A stretch of DNA of 64,000 nt, taken from positions 31,546-95,545 of the forward strand of contig CAYGPD010000007.1 in assembly GCA_964351655.1 (NCBI GenBank), given 5' to 3'. Under the pieces are notes generated by a model, which saw only the letters and a program-made list of their open reading frames with translations, made no database searches and was not told where the DNA came from. Position 1 is the stretch's first letter. Each line of letters begins with the position of its first letter. The stretch comes from Hirschia sp964351655. GTDB lineage: Bacteria; Pseudomonadota; Alphaproteobacteria; Caulobacterales; Hyphomonadaceae. The position numbers and the translations under genes are program-made. Shown in pieces: positions 27,152 to 36,873 of this stretch.

Positions 27152-28312
27152 ATGACGACCATCACGACACCAGACGTGCGCCCTGCACGTGCCGAATTTT
27201 CTTCAGGCCCATGCGCTAAACGTCCAGGTTGGACAGCAGCCGCTCTTGAAGATGCACCCAATGGCCGGTCGCACCGCGCTAAAATCGGCAAAACCAAACT
27301 CAGGTTATTAATCGATAAATCAGCAGAGCTACTTGGTCTGCCAGCTGGATACCGTATTGGTATTATGGCCGGTTCAGATACAGGCGCTATTGAAGCAGCT
27401 ATGTGGTCTATGCTTGGCCCTCGCCCTGTAGATGTTTTTGCTTGGGAAAGCTTTGGAAGTGACTGGGTAACAGATGTTACCAAGCAACTTAAGCTGGATG
27501 CCGAAGTACACACTGCTGACTATGGTCTAATACCTGACCTCTCTAAAGTTCGCAAAGAAGCCGACGTCATCTTCACATGGAATGGTACTACATCCGGCGT
27601 GCGCGTAGCGAACGCTGATTGGATTCCAGCAGACCAAGAAGGCTTAGTTTTCTGTGACGCCACATCCGCTGTTTTTGCCCAAGACCTTCAATGGGAAAAG
27701 CTCGATGTTGTAACTTATTCTTGGCAAAAAGTTCTTGGCGGTGAAGGTGCACACGGCATGTTGATACTGTCACCTAAGGCTGTTGAGCGCCTAGAAACAT
27801 TTACACCGGACCGCCCGCTTCCAAAATTGTTCCGCATGACCAAAAAAGGCAAATTAAACGAAGGCATTTTTGAAGGTGCAACAATCAACACGCCTTCTAT
27901 GCTTGCTGTAGAAGATTGCCTTGATGCCCTCAACTGGGTTGAGAGCATTGGCGGTGCAAAAGCAACAATGGCACGCGCAGATGCAAACCTCGCTGCTATC
28001 GCTAAATTCGTAGAAACTTCTGATTGGGCCGCTTTCCTTTGTGAAGACCAGGCGACGCGTTCGAATACATCTGTGACACTTAAAATCACTGATGCACGTG
28101 TGGCTGGACTCGACACGGATGGACAACAAGCTTTTGTGAAGAAAATGACTGGCCTTCTCGATAAAGAGAACGTGGCTTATGACATTGCGGGATATCGCGA
28201 TGCACCTCCAGGGCTTCGTATCTGGTGCGGTGCTACAGTTGATACTTCTGACCTTGAAAAGCTTGGACCATGGTTAGATTGGGCCTTCGCAACAACAGTT
28301 GCAGAGCTTTAG
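27152..28312 (+). CDS. serC: phosphoserine aminotransferase
   Basis: PLP enzyme that makes 3-phosphoserine in serine synthesis. 386 residues of the alphaproteobacterial subtype, beginning RPARAEFSSGPCAKRPGW. The PLP lysine is in TYSWQKVLGGEGAHG. Followed 93 bp later by serA, the preceding step, as an operon with a structured leader. Confidence 0.95.
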   Translation: MTTITTPDVRPARAEFSSGPCAKRPGWTAAALEDAPNGRSHRAKIGKTKLRLLIDKSAELLGLPAGYRIGIMAGSDTGAIEAAMWSMLGPRPVDVFAWESFGSDWVTDVTKQLKLDAEVHTADYGLIPDLSKVRKEADVIFTWNGTTSGVRVANADWIPADQEGLVFCDATSAVFAQDLQWEKLDVVTYSWQKVLGGEGAHGMLILSPKAVERLETFTPDRPLPKLFRMTKKGKLNEGIFEGATINTPSMLAVEDCLDALNWVESIGGAKATMARADANLAAIAKFVETSDWAAFLCEDQATRSNTSVTLKITDARVAGLDTDGQQAFVKKMTGLLDKENVAYDIAGYRDAPPGLRIWCGATVDTSDLEKLGPWLDWAFATTVAEL

Positions 28313-28405
28313 TCATAAATAGATTGGCCGAAACCATAAATGAGATTTCGGCCAATCTCTTCCCCCATTTAGATACATTCGCGCAAACGCGCAAAAGGAT
28401 AAATC

Positions 28406-29983
28406 ATGTCTATTAAAGTTCTTATCGGTGACAGTCTGGCTCCCGGAGCGATCGACATTTTTAAAGCTCGCGGCATTGAAGTTGATGTCAAAGTGGGCCT
28501 CTCTCAAGCAGAACTAGCAGAGATTATCGGTGAATATGATGGTCTTGCAGTACGTTCAGCCTGTAAACCAAATGCTGACGTGATTGCAGCTGGCACAAAG
28601 CTAAAGGTTATTGGACGCGCCGGTATTGGTGTAGACAATGTGGACATTCCAGCAGCAACGAAAAAAGGGGTTGTTGTAATGAACACACCTTTTGGAAACG
28701 CTGTTACAACTGCTGAACACGCGATTGCTATGCTCTTTGCAGCTGCCCGCCAAATTCCAGCCGCTTCAGCACGTACTCAAAATGGCGAATGGCCTAAAAA
28801 TGACTATGTGGGAACCGAGTTATTTTCCAAAACACTCGGTCTCATCGGTGCAGGTAATATTGGTTCATTAGTAGCAGAGCGCGCACGTGGGCTTAAGATG
28901 AAAGTTATCGCTTTTGATCCATTCCTTACCGAAGAGCGCGCTGTTGAGCTAGGTGTTGAAAAGGTTGAACTTGATGCCCTCCTCACACGTGCAGATGCAA
29001 TCACATTGCACACGCCACTCACAGATCAAACACGCAATATTTTGTCTCGTGAAAACCTTGAAAAAACAAAAAAAGGCGTGATCATCGTCAACTGTGCACG
29101 CGGTGGCTTAATTGATGAAGCAGCACTTAAAGACCTTCTAGACAATGGCCACATTAAAGCAGCCGCATTAGATGTGTTTGAAAAAGAACCGGCAAAAGAG
29201 CACCCATTATTTGGAACGCCCGGCTTTATAGCCACACCGCACCTAGGTGCCTCTACTATGGAAGCTCAAGACAATGTGGCTTTCCAAGTCGCTGAGCAAA
29301 TGGCCGATTACCTATTAACAGGTGCTGTGACGAACGCTCTGAACATGCCTTCAATCTCAGCTGAAGAAGCTCCTCGCTTAAAGCCTTTTGCTGAACTTGC
29401 TGAAAAGCTGGGTGAATTTGCGGGTCAGGTATCTACAGAAGGTTTTGACGCAGTCGAAATCGACTACGAAGGTGAAGTGTGTGAGCTCAACCGTAAACCG
29501 CTAACTTCTGCTGCTTTAGCCGGAATTCTGCGTGCATCCATGAAAGACGTAAACATGGTATCCGCGCCAACGATCCTAAAAGATCGCGGTATTGATCTAA
29601 GAGAAACGACTCTTGAAGATAGCCCAACATACGAAAGCTTGATCCGTATTAAAGTGCGTGTTGATGGCAAATGGCGCACCGTGTCTGGTTCAATCGTGAA
29701 CGGCCAACCACGCATTGTTGCTGTGAAAGAAATGACATTGGACGCAAAATTCCGTCCATTCATCTTGTTCATCAACAACACAGACAAACCCGGCTTTATT
29801 GGTAGCTTGGGATCAGTACTTGGTGATGCTGGTATCAACATTGCGACCTTTAACCTTGGTCGTGAAGATGAAGGCGGCGACGCGATTGCAATGATCGGTA
29901 TTGATCAAGACGTTCCTAAAGAAACAATGGACAAAATCAACGCACTAAGCCAAGTGCGCTACGCAAAGGTTCTGCGTTTCTAA
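28406..29983 (+). CDS. serA: D-3-phosphoglycerate dehydrogenase
   Basis: First step of serine synthesis. 525 residues, the long form: substrate-binding and NAD domain (GLIGAGNIGSLVA near 145-157; His-containing ATPHLGAST), an intervening domain (about 320-450) and a C-terminal ACT domain (from about 450, NTDKPGFIGSLGSVLGDAGINIA) that usually gives serine feedback. Ends before a strong terminator. Confidence 0.97.
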   Translation: MSIKVLIGDSLAPGAIDIFKARGIEVDVKVGLSQAELAEIIGEYDGLAVRSACKPNADVIAAGTKLKVIGRAGIGVDNVDIPAATKKGVVVMNTPFGNAVTTAEHAIAMLFAAARQIPAASARTQNGEWPKNDYVGTELFSKTLGLIGAGNIGSLVAERARGLKMKVIAFDPFLTEERAVELGVEKVELDALLTRADAITLHTPLTDQTRNILSRENLEKTKKGVIIVNCARGGLIDEAALKDLLDNGHIKAAALDVFEKEPAKEHPLFGTPGFIATPHLGASTMEAQDNVAFQVAEQMADYLLTGAVTNALNMPSISAEEAPRLKPFAELAEKLGEFAGQVSTEGFDAVEIDYEGEVCELNRKPLTSAALAGILRASMKDVNMVSAPTILKDRGIDLRETTLEDSPTYESLIRIKVRVDGKWRTVSGSIVNGQPRIVAVKEMTLDAKFRPFILFINNTDKPGFIGSLGSVLGDAGINIATFNLGREDEGGDAIAMIGIDQDVPKETMDKINALSQVRYAKVLRF

Positions 29984-30005
29984 ACAAGCTACACCACTCA
30001 TGTTC

Positions 30006-30038
30006 AAGGCGCTGGCTCGACGGTCAGCGCCTTTTTCT
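30006..30038 (+). terminator. intrinsic terminator of serA
   Basis: AAGGCGCTG (30006-30014) pairs with CAGCGCCTT (30025-30033) and is followed by T-rich sequence. Confidence 0.9.
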
Positions 30039-30124
30039 TTGGGCAGAATAGACCCCAACTCAAGTTGACGGGCAGGCTAGTTTCTTCCAAAGCTAAAAAT
30101 TAATTACGAATAGGGAGTCGCGAG

Positions 30125-30760
30125 ATGGAAAACATCCTGCAAGTTATAGCTTATATCGGAATTGTCGTATTTGCAGTTTCGGGCGCATTACTTGGATTGC
30201 GTAAGCAAATGGATGTTGTGGGTGTCACCTTCTTGGCCACTGTTACGGGTGTGGGTGGTGGGACCTTGAGGGATGTTCTGCTTGGTGCCACCCCTGTGAG
30301 TTGGGTCAACGACCCGACCAATATTGCAATCTGTATCATCAGCGCAGTGGTTGTGTGTTTTCTCAATACTTGGATCATTGGTCAGCGCCTAAAATGGCTC
30401 TTATACGCCGATGCTGTTGGGTTAGCCTTGTTTGCCGTTCTAGGGGCAGCTAAAGCACAAGAAGCAGGTGCTCACCCATTTGTGGCCATTTTATTTGGAG
30501 CTATGAGCGCAAGTTTTGGCGGTATCATCCGCGATGTTATCTGCGGTGACAAACCCATATTGTTCGACAAGGAAATATATATTAGTGCCGCCCTTCTAGG
30601 TGGAGGTATATATGTGCTTGTGCCTGCTGAATGGATGAGTGATGAAGTTAAAACAGTCCTTGCGACAGTGTTGGCAATGGCATTGCGTATGTGCGCTATG
30701 ATAAGGGGATGGCATTTAACCTTCCCCAAATACCCTGATGAACTTCCACCTGCGAAATAG
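30125..30760 (+). CDS. TRIC-family (UPF0126) membrane protein
   Basis: 211 residues with about seven membrane helices in two repeats. The paired motifs GVGGGTLRDVLLG (about 40-52) and SFGGIIRDVICGDKP (about 136-150) are typical of the trimeric intracellular cation channel family in bacteria. Standalone gene, ending 4 bp before the convergent ruvA. Probable cation channel; physiological role unknown. Confidence 0.88.
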   Translation: MENILQVIAYIGIVVFAVSGALLGLRKQMDVVGVTFLATVTGVGGGTLRDVLLGATPVSWVNDPTNIAICIISAVVVCFLNTWIIGQRLKWLLYADAVGLALFAVLGAAKAQEAGAHPFVAILFGAMSASFGGIIRDVICGDKPILFDKEIYISAALLGGGIYVLVPAEWMSDEVKTVLATVLAMALRMCAMIRGWHLTFPKYPDELPPAK

Positions 30761-30764
30761 AGAT

Positions 30765-31388
30765 TTAACTAGGCGCAAGGGCCTTTAGAGCAGCTTTAAT
30801 AAGCGCGCCTTCACCGGCATCATCGCCAAGCTCTTTTGCGGCAACAGCCACCGCGCGTTGGGCTTCTACATTCTGATATCCAAGATTGGTCAAAGCAGAT
30901 GTCGCAGCAGCTCGGCTGCCTGTCGATGCAGACGATGCTAGACCTTCAACACCTTCTGAAGGGTTGAATGTTGCAGAGAAAAGACCACTTGGAGGCGGCT
31001 TGCCCTTAAATTCAGATACCACGCGTTCTGCAAGCTTTTTCCCAACACCATGTGCGCGCTGAACAGAGGCTGCATCTCCCAATACGATTGCATCCAACAA
31101 TTGTGCGGGCGCGAGCACATCCAGAATATTGAGCGCAGCTTTTGCTCCGACACCGGGGGCATCTTGCAGGCGAGAAAACCAAGCGCGATCTTCAGCCGTA
31201 GTGAAACCATACAACTTTATGGCATTCTCAGACATTTGTGTTTCAACATAGACTGTTGCAACCTGCCCTACCACAAATTTAGAGAGTGTACGGCTGCCGC
31301 AAAAGACGACATATCCAACACCATTGACGTCGATCAAGGCTTGCCCATCACCTACTGCACCCACTTGACCTTTTAACCTTGCAATCAT
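30765..31388 (-). CDS. ruvA: Holliday junction binding protein RuvA
   Basis: 207 residues. N-terminal OB fold (MIARLKGQVGAVGD), helix-hairpin-helix region (LQDAPGVGAKAALNIL and AHGVGKKLAERVV), flexible linker, and C-terminal RuvB-contacting domain. Overlaps ruvC by 4 bp (ATGA). No ruvB follows; ruvB is at 12.8 kb on the other strand. Confidence 0.95.
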   Translation of the reverse strand: MIARLKGQVGAVGDGQALIDVNGVGYVVFCGSRTLSKFVVGQVATVYVETQMSENAIKLYGFTTAEDRAWFSRLQDAPGVGAKAALNILDVLAPAQLLDAIVLGDAASVQRAHGVGKKLAERVVSEFKGKPPPSGLFSATFNPSEGVEGLASSASTGSRAAATSALTNLGYQNVEAQRAVAVAAKELGDDAGEGALIKAALKALAPS

Positions 31389-31888
31389 GCTGATTTCCTA
31401 AAATGACGCACGGTTCGATGGTTAGCAGTCGTAATCGCAATTGCAAGCGCATCCGCCGCATCTGCTGTCATCGCTTCAGCTTTGGGTAACAGGCGTTTTA
31501 TCATGAACGCGACTTGGTCTTTGTCCGCCGCACCTGTGCCAACGACACATTGCTTAACTTTGGTGGCAGCAAATTCAGCGACAGTTAGACCCGCCATGGA
31601 TAAACCAGCCATAGCGGCTCCACGTGCCTGCCCCAGCAAAAGCGTGGACTTTGGGTTTTTGTTGACGAAAGTCTCTTCTATGCCTGACTCATCTGGCTTG
31701 TGCGTTTCAATAACAATATTGAGCTCGCGGATAATGAATGAAAGTCGCTCTGACATAGGTAAAGTCGTTTTGGGCTTGATCACGCCATGCGCGACCCAAG
31801 ACAAACGCGGACCATCCAAATCGATAATGCCCCACCCTGTATTTCGTAACCCTGGATCGACACCTAAAATGCGAATTGATTGCGACAT
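31385..31888 (-). CDS. ruvC: Holliday junction resolvase RuvC
   Basis: Cleaves Holliday junctions. 167 residues with the acidic active site spread over LGVDPGLRNTGWG (Asp10), IEETFVNKNPKS and the C-terminal AADAADALAIAI. First gene of the ruvC-ruvA pair. Confidence 0.96.
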   Translation of the reverse strand: MSQSIRILGVDPGLRNTGWGIIDLDGPRLSWVAHGVIKPKTTLPMSERLSFIIRELNIVIETHKPDESGIEETFVNKNPKSTLLLGQARGAAMAGLSMAGLTVAEFAATKVKQCVVGTGAADKDQVAFMIKRLLPKAEAMTADAADALAIAITTANHRTVRHFRKSA

Positions 31889-32045
31889 AAAATGTCCCCG
31901 CTGACGACTTCAAGAATGCAAAAATGCGAATCTTGCTTTGTTCTTTCTAGAACATCTTGTTTTTGTGTACCTCACGTTAACGCGATTGCGTACATTCTAA
32001 TAAAAATGACAGGTTTTTCGACTTTTTGCACTGTAGAGCACGCAC

Positions 32046-32795
32046 ATGACGGTAAACAAAGCTAGTTTTCATCTTTCGCGCCGCCTTCTTTTAGGGGGAG
32101 CAGGCCTGACTCTATTAATGCCCATGCCAGCAATTGCACGAAATGTGGTGCGCACGAACGCCCCTCTTTTGAAACTACCTGCATCAATGGTGTTCCTTCG
32201 ACTCGATGAGAATGGTGCGGTTGTGCCCTCTTCTCTGGAGCGGCGGTTATGGAGCCAGTTCACAATGAATTTAGGGGCGTTAGTCTCTCGAATGGAACCC
32301 ATTCCTCATAACAATCTCATTCCCGGCGGACAATTGGAAGCGGATATGGGTCTAGGATCCACCATTCTAAACGCACGTCTTGCTGCGCAATCACAAGGTT
32401 ATGATTATCTCATCGTGTATGGCGTCGTCCCCAAAAATGAAGGCGTAAAGTACAAGAAAGAGAAGAAAGTGATCCCGTCAACCTCCTTCTCTCAAAACAT
32501 GCGTCGCAAACTCGCATTCTGGGATTGGGAGTATACCGACACCCCATATATTGAAGATCGTGATAGCCATATGGATCTAATGGGCGAAGTGCATCTATTG
32601 GACTTAAAGGGAGGCGCGCCTCTCGCATCCGCATGGGCAGAACTTCCCAAACGCGACCTGCTGACGCGATGGACATCAAAAGACATGCGCGATGAAGAGA
32701 TTGTTCAAATTCTCGTAGATGGTATGCAACGTAAAATTCAGGATTTATCTATGCAAAATTTTGAAGACCAGCGTTCTATCTCTCAGCGCTTTTAG
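32046..32795 (+). CDS. secreted protein of unknown function with Tat-like signal
   Basis: 249 residues. The N-terminus has SRRLLLGGAGL followed by a hydrophobic stretch and an IARN site near 31, which fits a twin-arginine signal. The mature part shows no motif I recognise; it contains a charged patch KYKKEKK and a DSHMDLMGEVHLLDL segment. Isolated between divergent ruvC and the convergent YcgN gene. A periplasmic protein is likely. Confidence 0.7.
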   Translation: MTVNKASFHLSRRLLLGGAGLTLLMPMPAIARNVVRTNAPLLKLPASMVFLRLDENGAVVPSSLERRLWSQFTMNLGALVSRMEPIPHNNLIPGGQLEADMGLGSTILNARLAAQSQGYDYLIVYGVVPKNEGVKYKKEKKVIPSTSFSQNMRRKLAFWDWEYTDTPYIEDRDSHMDLMGEVHLLDLKGGAPLASAWAELPKRDLLTRWTSKDMRDEEIVQILVDGMQRKIQDLSMQNFEDQRSISQRF

Positions 32796-32816
32796 TATGG
32801 TTTTAGATCTGACGCT

Positions 32817-33275
32817 CTAAAATTCCATATCTTCCCAATCAACAATCCAATCAAACTCAGTGCCCTCAAACACAGTGTCTTCACACACTGTTTTACCTAG
32901 CACAGAGTGACCTTTTTTATGGATTGTGTTGCGATCTCCAGTGATCAAATGATGCCATTCTGGGAGATCTTTACCCTCAGATATCAACCTATAGGAACAG
33001 GATTTCGGCATCCATTTTAAATCAGGGATTTTATCGGGGGTAAGGTTTACACACTCAGGCACTTTAGCTTTACGGTTCTCATAGTCCGCACACCGGCATG
33101 TTGATGCATCGAATAAACGGCAATGCAATTTAGTGTATGCAATCTCGCCAGTGTCTTCATCTTCTAATTTTAGCAAGCAGCATTTACCACACCCATCACA
33201 CAAACTCTCCCACTCAGCAGAAGAGAGTTGTTCGAGCGTTTTCGATTTCCAAAATGGATCTTTATCCTGAGTCAA
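32817..33275 (-). CDS. YcgN-family cysteine-cluster protein (UPF0260)
   Basis: 152 residues with CDGCGKCC near 26-33, and later cysteines in LHCRLFDASTCRCADY and SCSYRL, the zinc/iron-binding pattern of the UPF0260/YkgJ families. Biochemical role unknown. Ten bp after the neighbouring gene at 33286-33780 on the same strand, so the two are probably one transcript. Confidence 0.88.
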   Translation of the reverse strand: MTQDKDPFWKSKTLEQLSSAEWESLCDGCGKCCLLKLEDEDTGEIAYTKLHCRLFDASTCRCADYENRKAKVPECVNLTPDKIPDLKWMPKSCSYRLISEGKDLPEWHHLITGDRNTIHKKGHSVLGKTVCEDTVFEGTEFDWIVDWEDMEF

Positions 33276-33285
33276 AACTTATTTT

Positions 33286-33780
33286 CTAATCAAATAGAGC
33301 ATCAATTGCGGACTGATCTTCTCCAGAAACTATCGTTTCTTCAATGCCCACAGCATGATCACCCAATCCATTGGGGTTTACCACCCCGCCAATAGCAGCA
33401 ATTAATCCGTATAATTGTTTAGACCAGTATGTCGGATCGCCAAGGGCTTCAACACCGCTTTGTAAAATAACTTGAATTTCACCAATAGAAATTTCAACAG
33501 CCTGACATGCACTTGCAAATCGCTGCTTGGTATCTTTATCACACAATTCATAGGCTTGGATTGCCAAATCCTTTGCTCGAAATCCAGTATTATTGAAATG
33601 CTCTGGGTAAGAGAGCGGCTTCCATTCCAATATTTCTTCAGCCATATCAGGCATAGACTCTAGCATATCGATAAGCATCGCCACTTCATTGAAATGGTTC
33701 AGATAATCTGTAGCCAACCCTGTTTCAGGATTGATATTAGCTGCAGCCAACTCTGCCTTGTCCAATTGTTTGGCGTCCAT
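33286..33780 (-). CDS. hypothetical cytoplasmic protein
   Basis: 164 residues from the ATG at 33778-33780, which has GGGGCG about five bases upstream; six more codons are open before it. No signal or membrane segment. The central part (NHFNEVAMLIDMLESMPDM, KDLAIQAYELC) looks helical. I do not recognise a family. Upstream partner of the YcgN gene. Confidence 0.7.
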   Translation of the reverse strand: MDAKQLDKAELAAANINPETGLATDYLNHFNEVAMLIDMLESMPDMAEEILEWKPLSYPEHFNNTGFRAKDLAIQAYELCDKDTKQRFASACQAVEISIGEIQVILQSGVEALGDPTYWSKQLYGLIAAIGGVVNPNGLGDHAVGIEETIVSGEDQSAIDALFD

Positions 33781-33979
33781 ATTTCGCCCCGATAGCATAT
33801 CAAATTTAATCTTAGACGTTAGCGCCAGAGCGTTACCAACGACTTACCAAGCGCATATACACCTAATTTTTAAAAGGGATTAAATAAAGAAACTGCTTAT
33901 TTTCAATTAATGCCTTAACCAAAACGCTTCAACGTGGCATCTAGACTGTAGAGCGACCATCAAAGCGGCGGAGGATGCC

Positions 33980-34582
33980 ATGTCAGACAAGTATTTTTTT
34001 TCCGCATGCGTGCTCTTAGGTATATTCCTTGTACTGATGGCTTTATCACCCTGGTCCGACCGCCTACCAACCGGAGCAATGAGTGCAGCTAATCTCAATG
34101 CACATGACCTATTGATCGCAGATCGTGATCTCAATCGCTTTGAAGCTGGAGAAGTTGGTAAAATATCACTAAAAGAACGAGACGGTGTACTCACACTCGA
34201 TGTCGGTGTGCAAGAAGGCCAGTTATATGACGCGCCAACTTTTGGTCCTCACCTTCGCTTGGAAGCTGATGTTGAACAAACCTACGCCAAAAACACACTC
34301 AATATCATAATTACTGCTCGCCATTCAAAAGCCTTTCAGCCCAAAAATGCCGATGATAAAATGCAATTTGAAGTAAATTACGCGGCAAATGCGTCTGAAA
34401 CATCCGGTTGGGAAAAATTTGAACTGACTCCTGACTTTGCAGACTACAGTTTTCAATATCGTCCGCCTGGCGCGGGAGATGGAATTGGAAATGATTTCTT
34501 CGCCATTCGACCAAGCTCAAATAGCACGGATTACAAAGTCGTGGTGAAATCCATTCGTTTCCAAATTATACCTGCAAATTGA
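33980..34582 (+). CDS. membrane-anchored protein of unknown function
   Basis: 200 residues with one N-terminal hydrophobic helix (about 6-23) and a periplasmic part predicted to be mostly beta strands (LTLDVGV, LEADVEQ, NTLNIIITAR, YKVVVKSIRFQI), suggestive of a jelly-roll. GGAGG six bases before the ATG. No catalytic motif seen. Stands alone before the 272-bp gap to the phosphomannomutase gene; that gap shows nothing. Confidence 0.7.
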   Translation: MSDKYFFSACVLLGIFLVLMALSPWSDRLPTGAMSAANLNAHDLLIADRDLNRFEAGEVGKISLKERDGVLTLDVGVQEGQLYDAPTFGPHLRLEADVEQTYAKNTLNIIITARHSKAFQPKNADDKMQFEVNYAANASETSGWEKFELTPDFADYSFQYRPPGAGDGIGNDFFAIRPSSNSTDYKVVVKSIRFQIIPAN

Positions 34583-34854
34583 AACTATAAGATATTCGAC
34601 AGTAAACGGATGAAACGCATATCATCATGAGCTTTTTGCGAAAATGATACAAAAGCGTCATTTTTTCAGGCTATGTCACCTTCCATAGCAGCATTTTTAT
34701 ACCAGATGCAGCAAAGAATGCCTTATCCTTTAACTCTGCGTTGTCAGTTGGAAGTTAGAGGTCTAATGAAAAGCTGGATAGGCTTCGAATATATTGTATG
34801 TTCGACAGCTAACTGTATGAATGTTCAGCGGGACCGAAAAGTGGGAAATTTTCA

Positions 34855-36378
34855 ATGTCTATGACTCCAAAAGCCAACATCCAAGCCAACACACTCGAAT
34901 TTGAAACAACTCCACTTGTAAAGCCGACAGGCTTTCGCGAGTACGATGCTCGCTGGTGGTTTGGTATTGATGGTAACGCGAAAGCACCTGAACTCAACTA
35001 TCTTGGAGTTCAAGCACTTGGTCTTGGCCTCGGGACAGTCATTCACCAAATGGGTGTAGCGCCAAGGATTGTTGTAGGTCACGATTACCGCTCTTATTCT
35101 ATCGCAATTAAGCAAGCGCTTATTGTTGGACTGCTTGAAGCGGGCATGGAAGTGCACGATATCGGACTGGCACTTTCCCCAACGGCTTATTACTCTCAAT
35201 TTGAACTTGACATTCCATGTGTGGCGATGGTCACCGCCTCTCACAACGAAAATGGTTGGACAGGTGTTAAAATGGGCGCAAACAAGCCTTTGACATTCGG
35301 ACCAGTAGAGATGGGTCAGTTACGTGATGTCGTATTGAACGGCAAATTTGAACCACGTGATGGCGGTAAATTTATTCGCGTAGACGGTATGCGCGAAAAA
35401 TACATTGCATCAGTATCAGACAAAATCGAAATTAAACGCCCGCTAAAAGTAATCGCAGCATGTGGTAACGGGACAGCCGGTGCCTTTGCTCCTGACGCAT
35501 TGCGCGCAATGGGTGTAGAAGTTATCGAACTTGACTGTGAGCTCGACCACTCATTCCCAAACTACAATGCAAACCCAGAAGACTCTGAAATGCTTCACGC
35601 TATGGCTAAAGCCGTTAAAGAGCATGGCGCAGATGTGGGACTAGGATTTGATGGTGATGGGGACCGTTGTGGTGTTGTAGACAATACAGGTGAAGAAATC
35701 TTCGCTGACAAAATCGGTCTAATGCTCGCACGTGACCTTTCAAAAAACTATGACAATGCAAAATTTGTTGTCGATGTAAAATCAACTGGTTTGTACAAAA
35801 CTGACCCTATTCTAAAAGAAAACAACGCAACAGTTGATTACTATAAGACAGGTCACTCCTACATTAAGCGCCGCACCACTGACCTTGACGCCCTTGCAGG
35901 ATTTGAAAAATCTGGCCACTTCTTCTTCCGCCCACCATTAGGGTATGGTTACGACTGTGGGCTTGTAGCAGCAGCTGAAGTGTTGCGTATGCTTGATCGC
36001 AACCCTGACAAATCAATCGCCCAACTAAAAGATGAATTGGGTATAGCCTACACATCTTTGACAATGGCTGCGCACTGTGATGACGAGATCAAATACGGTG
36101 TTGTTGATAAAGTTGTCGCAGCCTACGAAAAACTAGGCAAAGATGGCGCTTCTATTCTTGGTCGTAAGATTGTTGAAGTAAACACAGTAAACGGTGCGCG
36201 TGTAACACTCGAAGATGGCTCATGGGTCTTGGTTCGTGCATCTTCAAACAAACCTGAACTCGTTGTCGTGGTCGAGAGCATGGTATCTGCTGCAGACATG
36301 CGTGCACTCTTCCGTGAAGAAGTAAAACCAAGATTGGCTGCTTTTGATGAAGTTGGCGATTATAACCAAGAAATCTAA
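34855..36378 (+). CDS. phosphomannomutase/phosphoglucomutase
   Basis: 507 residues of the alpha-D-phosphohexomutase family (AlgC/ManB type). The phosphoserine loop is VTASHNENGWTG (about 122-133), the metal loop GFDGDGDRCG (about 264-273), the sugar loop GFEKSGHFFF and the phosphate-binding C-terminal segment RASSNKPE. It interconverts sugar 1- and 6-phosphates for polysaccharide and LPS. Together with glmS and galU it forms a sugar-nucleotide block. Confidence 0.92.
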   Translation: MSMTPKANIQANTLEFETTPLVKPTGFREYDARWWFGIDGNAKAPELNYLGVQALGLGLGTVIHQMGVAPRIVVGHDYRSYSIAIKQALIVGLLEAGMEVHDIGLALSPTAYYSQFELDIPCVAMVTASHNENGWTGVKMGANKPLTFGPVEMGQLRDVVLNGKFEPRDGGKFIRVDGMREKYIASVSDKIEIKRPLKVIAACGNGTAGAFAPDALRAMGVEVIELDCELDHSFPNYNANPEDSEMLHAMAKAVKEHGADVGLGFDGDGDRCGVVDNTGEEIFADKIGLMLARDLSKNYDNAKFVVDVKSTGLYKTDPILKENNATVDYYKTGHSYIKRRTTDLDALAGFEKSGHFFFRPPLGYGYDCGLVAAAEVLRMLDRNPDKSIAQLKDELGIAYTSLTMAAHCDDEIKYGVVDKVVAAYEKLGKDGASILGRKIVEVNTVNGARVTLEDGSWVLVRASSNKPELVVVVESMVSAADMRALFREEVKPRLAAFDEVGDYNQEI

Positions 36379-36450
36379 GCTAACTTGAAAGATTGCAAAC
36401 TCAGTTACTTCCCCGTGGGGTTTGTCTAACTGATAATTTGATAGACTTAA

Positions 36451-36480
36451 AAAGAGCACTCACTTGGGTGCTCTTTTTTT
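36451..36480 (+). terminator. intrinsic terminator after phosphomannomutase gene
   Basis: AAAGAGCAC (36451-36459) pairs with GTGCTCTTT (36468-36476); the T run extends to 36480. Confidence 0.9.
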
Positions 36481-36540
36481 ATAACGGGGACATATTTATT
36501 CCTTGCTTTTGCAGCGAATGACCATTGTCCTGCCTTTTAC

Positions 36541-36717
36541 CCGCCGCAATTGAGAGCCAGTATCTACTTGTCGGCGGCAAAGGTAGTCACGCTGCTGACA
36601 TCAGCCCGACGGCAAACCTTAACAGCCCCCAAGCCCCTTGTCGTCGGGCCTCCCTTCCTCCCCGAGTCTAATTTTTAGGACGCAGTGTTTCACCCCAAAA
36701 CACTGCGTCTTTTTTTT
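36541..36717 (+). ncRNA. candidate structured small RNA or glmS leader
   Basis: Three stems can be drawn by eye: CCGCCGCAA (36541-36549) with TTGTCGGCGG (36568-36577); GCCCGACGGCAA (36604-36615) with TTGTCGTCGGGC (36638-36649), 12 pairs with one wobble; and a terminator, GACGCAGTGTTT (36679-36690) with AAACACTGCGTC (36698-36709) and T8. Between stems 2 and 3 lies an unpaired pyrimidine run CTCCCTTCCTCCCC (36650-36663), which could bind Shine-Dalgarno sequences. Flanked by its own terminator and the upstream one at 36451, so it is a free-standing unit; glmS starts 157 bases later. Confidence 0.65.
36679..36717 (+). terminator. intrinsic terminator of the candidate RNA
   Basis: 12-bp perfect stem with a 7-base loop and eight T residues, upstream of glmS. 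It may also act as an attenuator of glmS. Confidence 0.92.
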
Positions 36718-36873
36718 AACTGTAATCAACGACTTAAATTCCTAGCGTGATGAAACATTTTGCATCATAAAGTGTCACTGCTAAAGCTTTCCATATTCGG
36801 CTTTTTGGGCAATTGAACAGACGGGGCAATTTATTGACCCCTCTTTGTGTATATTTGAGTAGGGTTAGAACAC

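Noticed and set aside
34673..34864. 63-codon frame between the membrane-anchored protein and phosphomannomutase genes
   Set aside because: Cysteine-rich random-looking sequence, overlaps the start of the next gene and has no visible Shine-Dalgarno.
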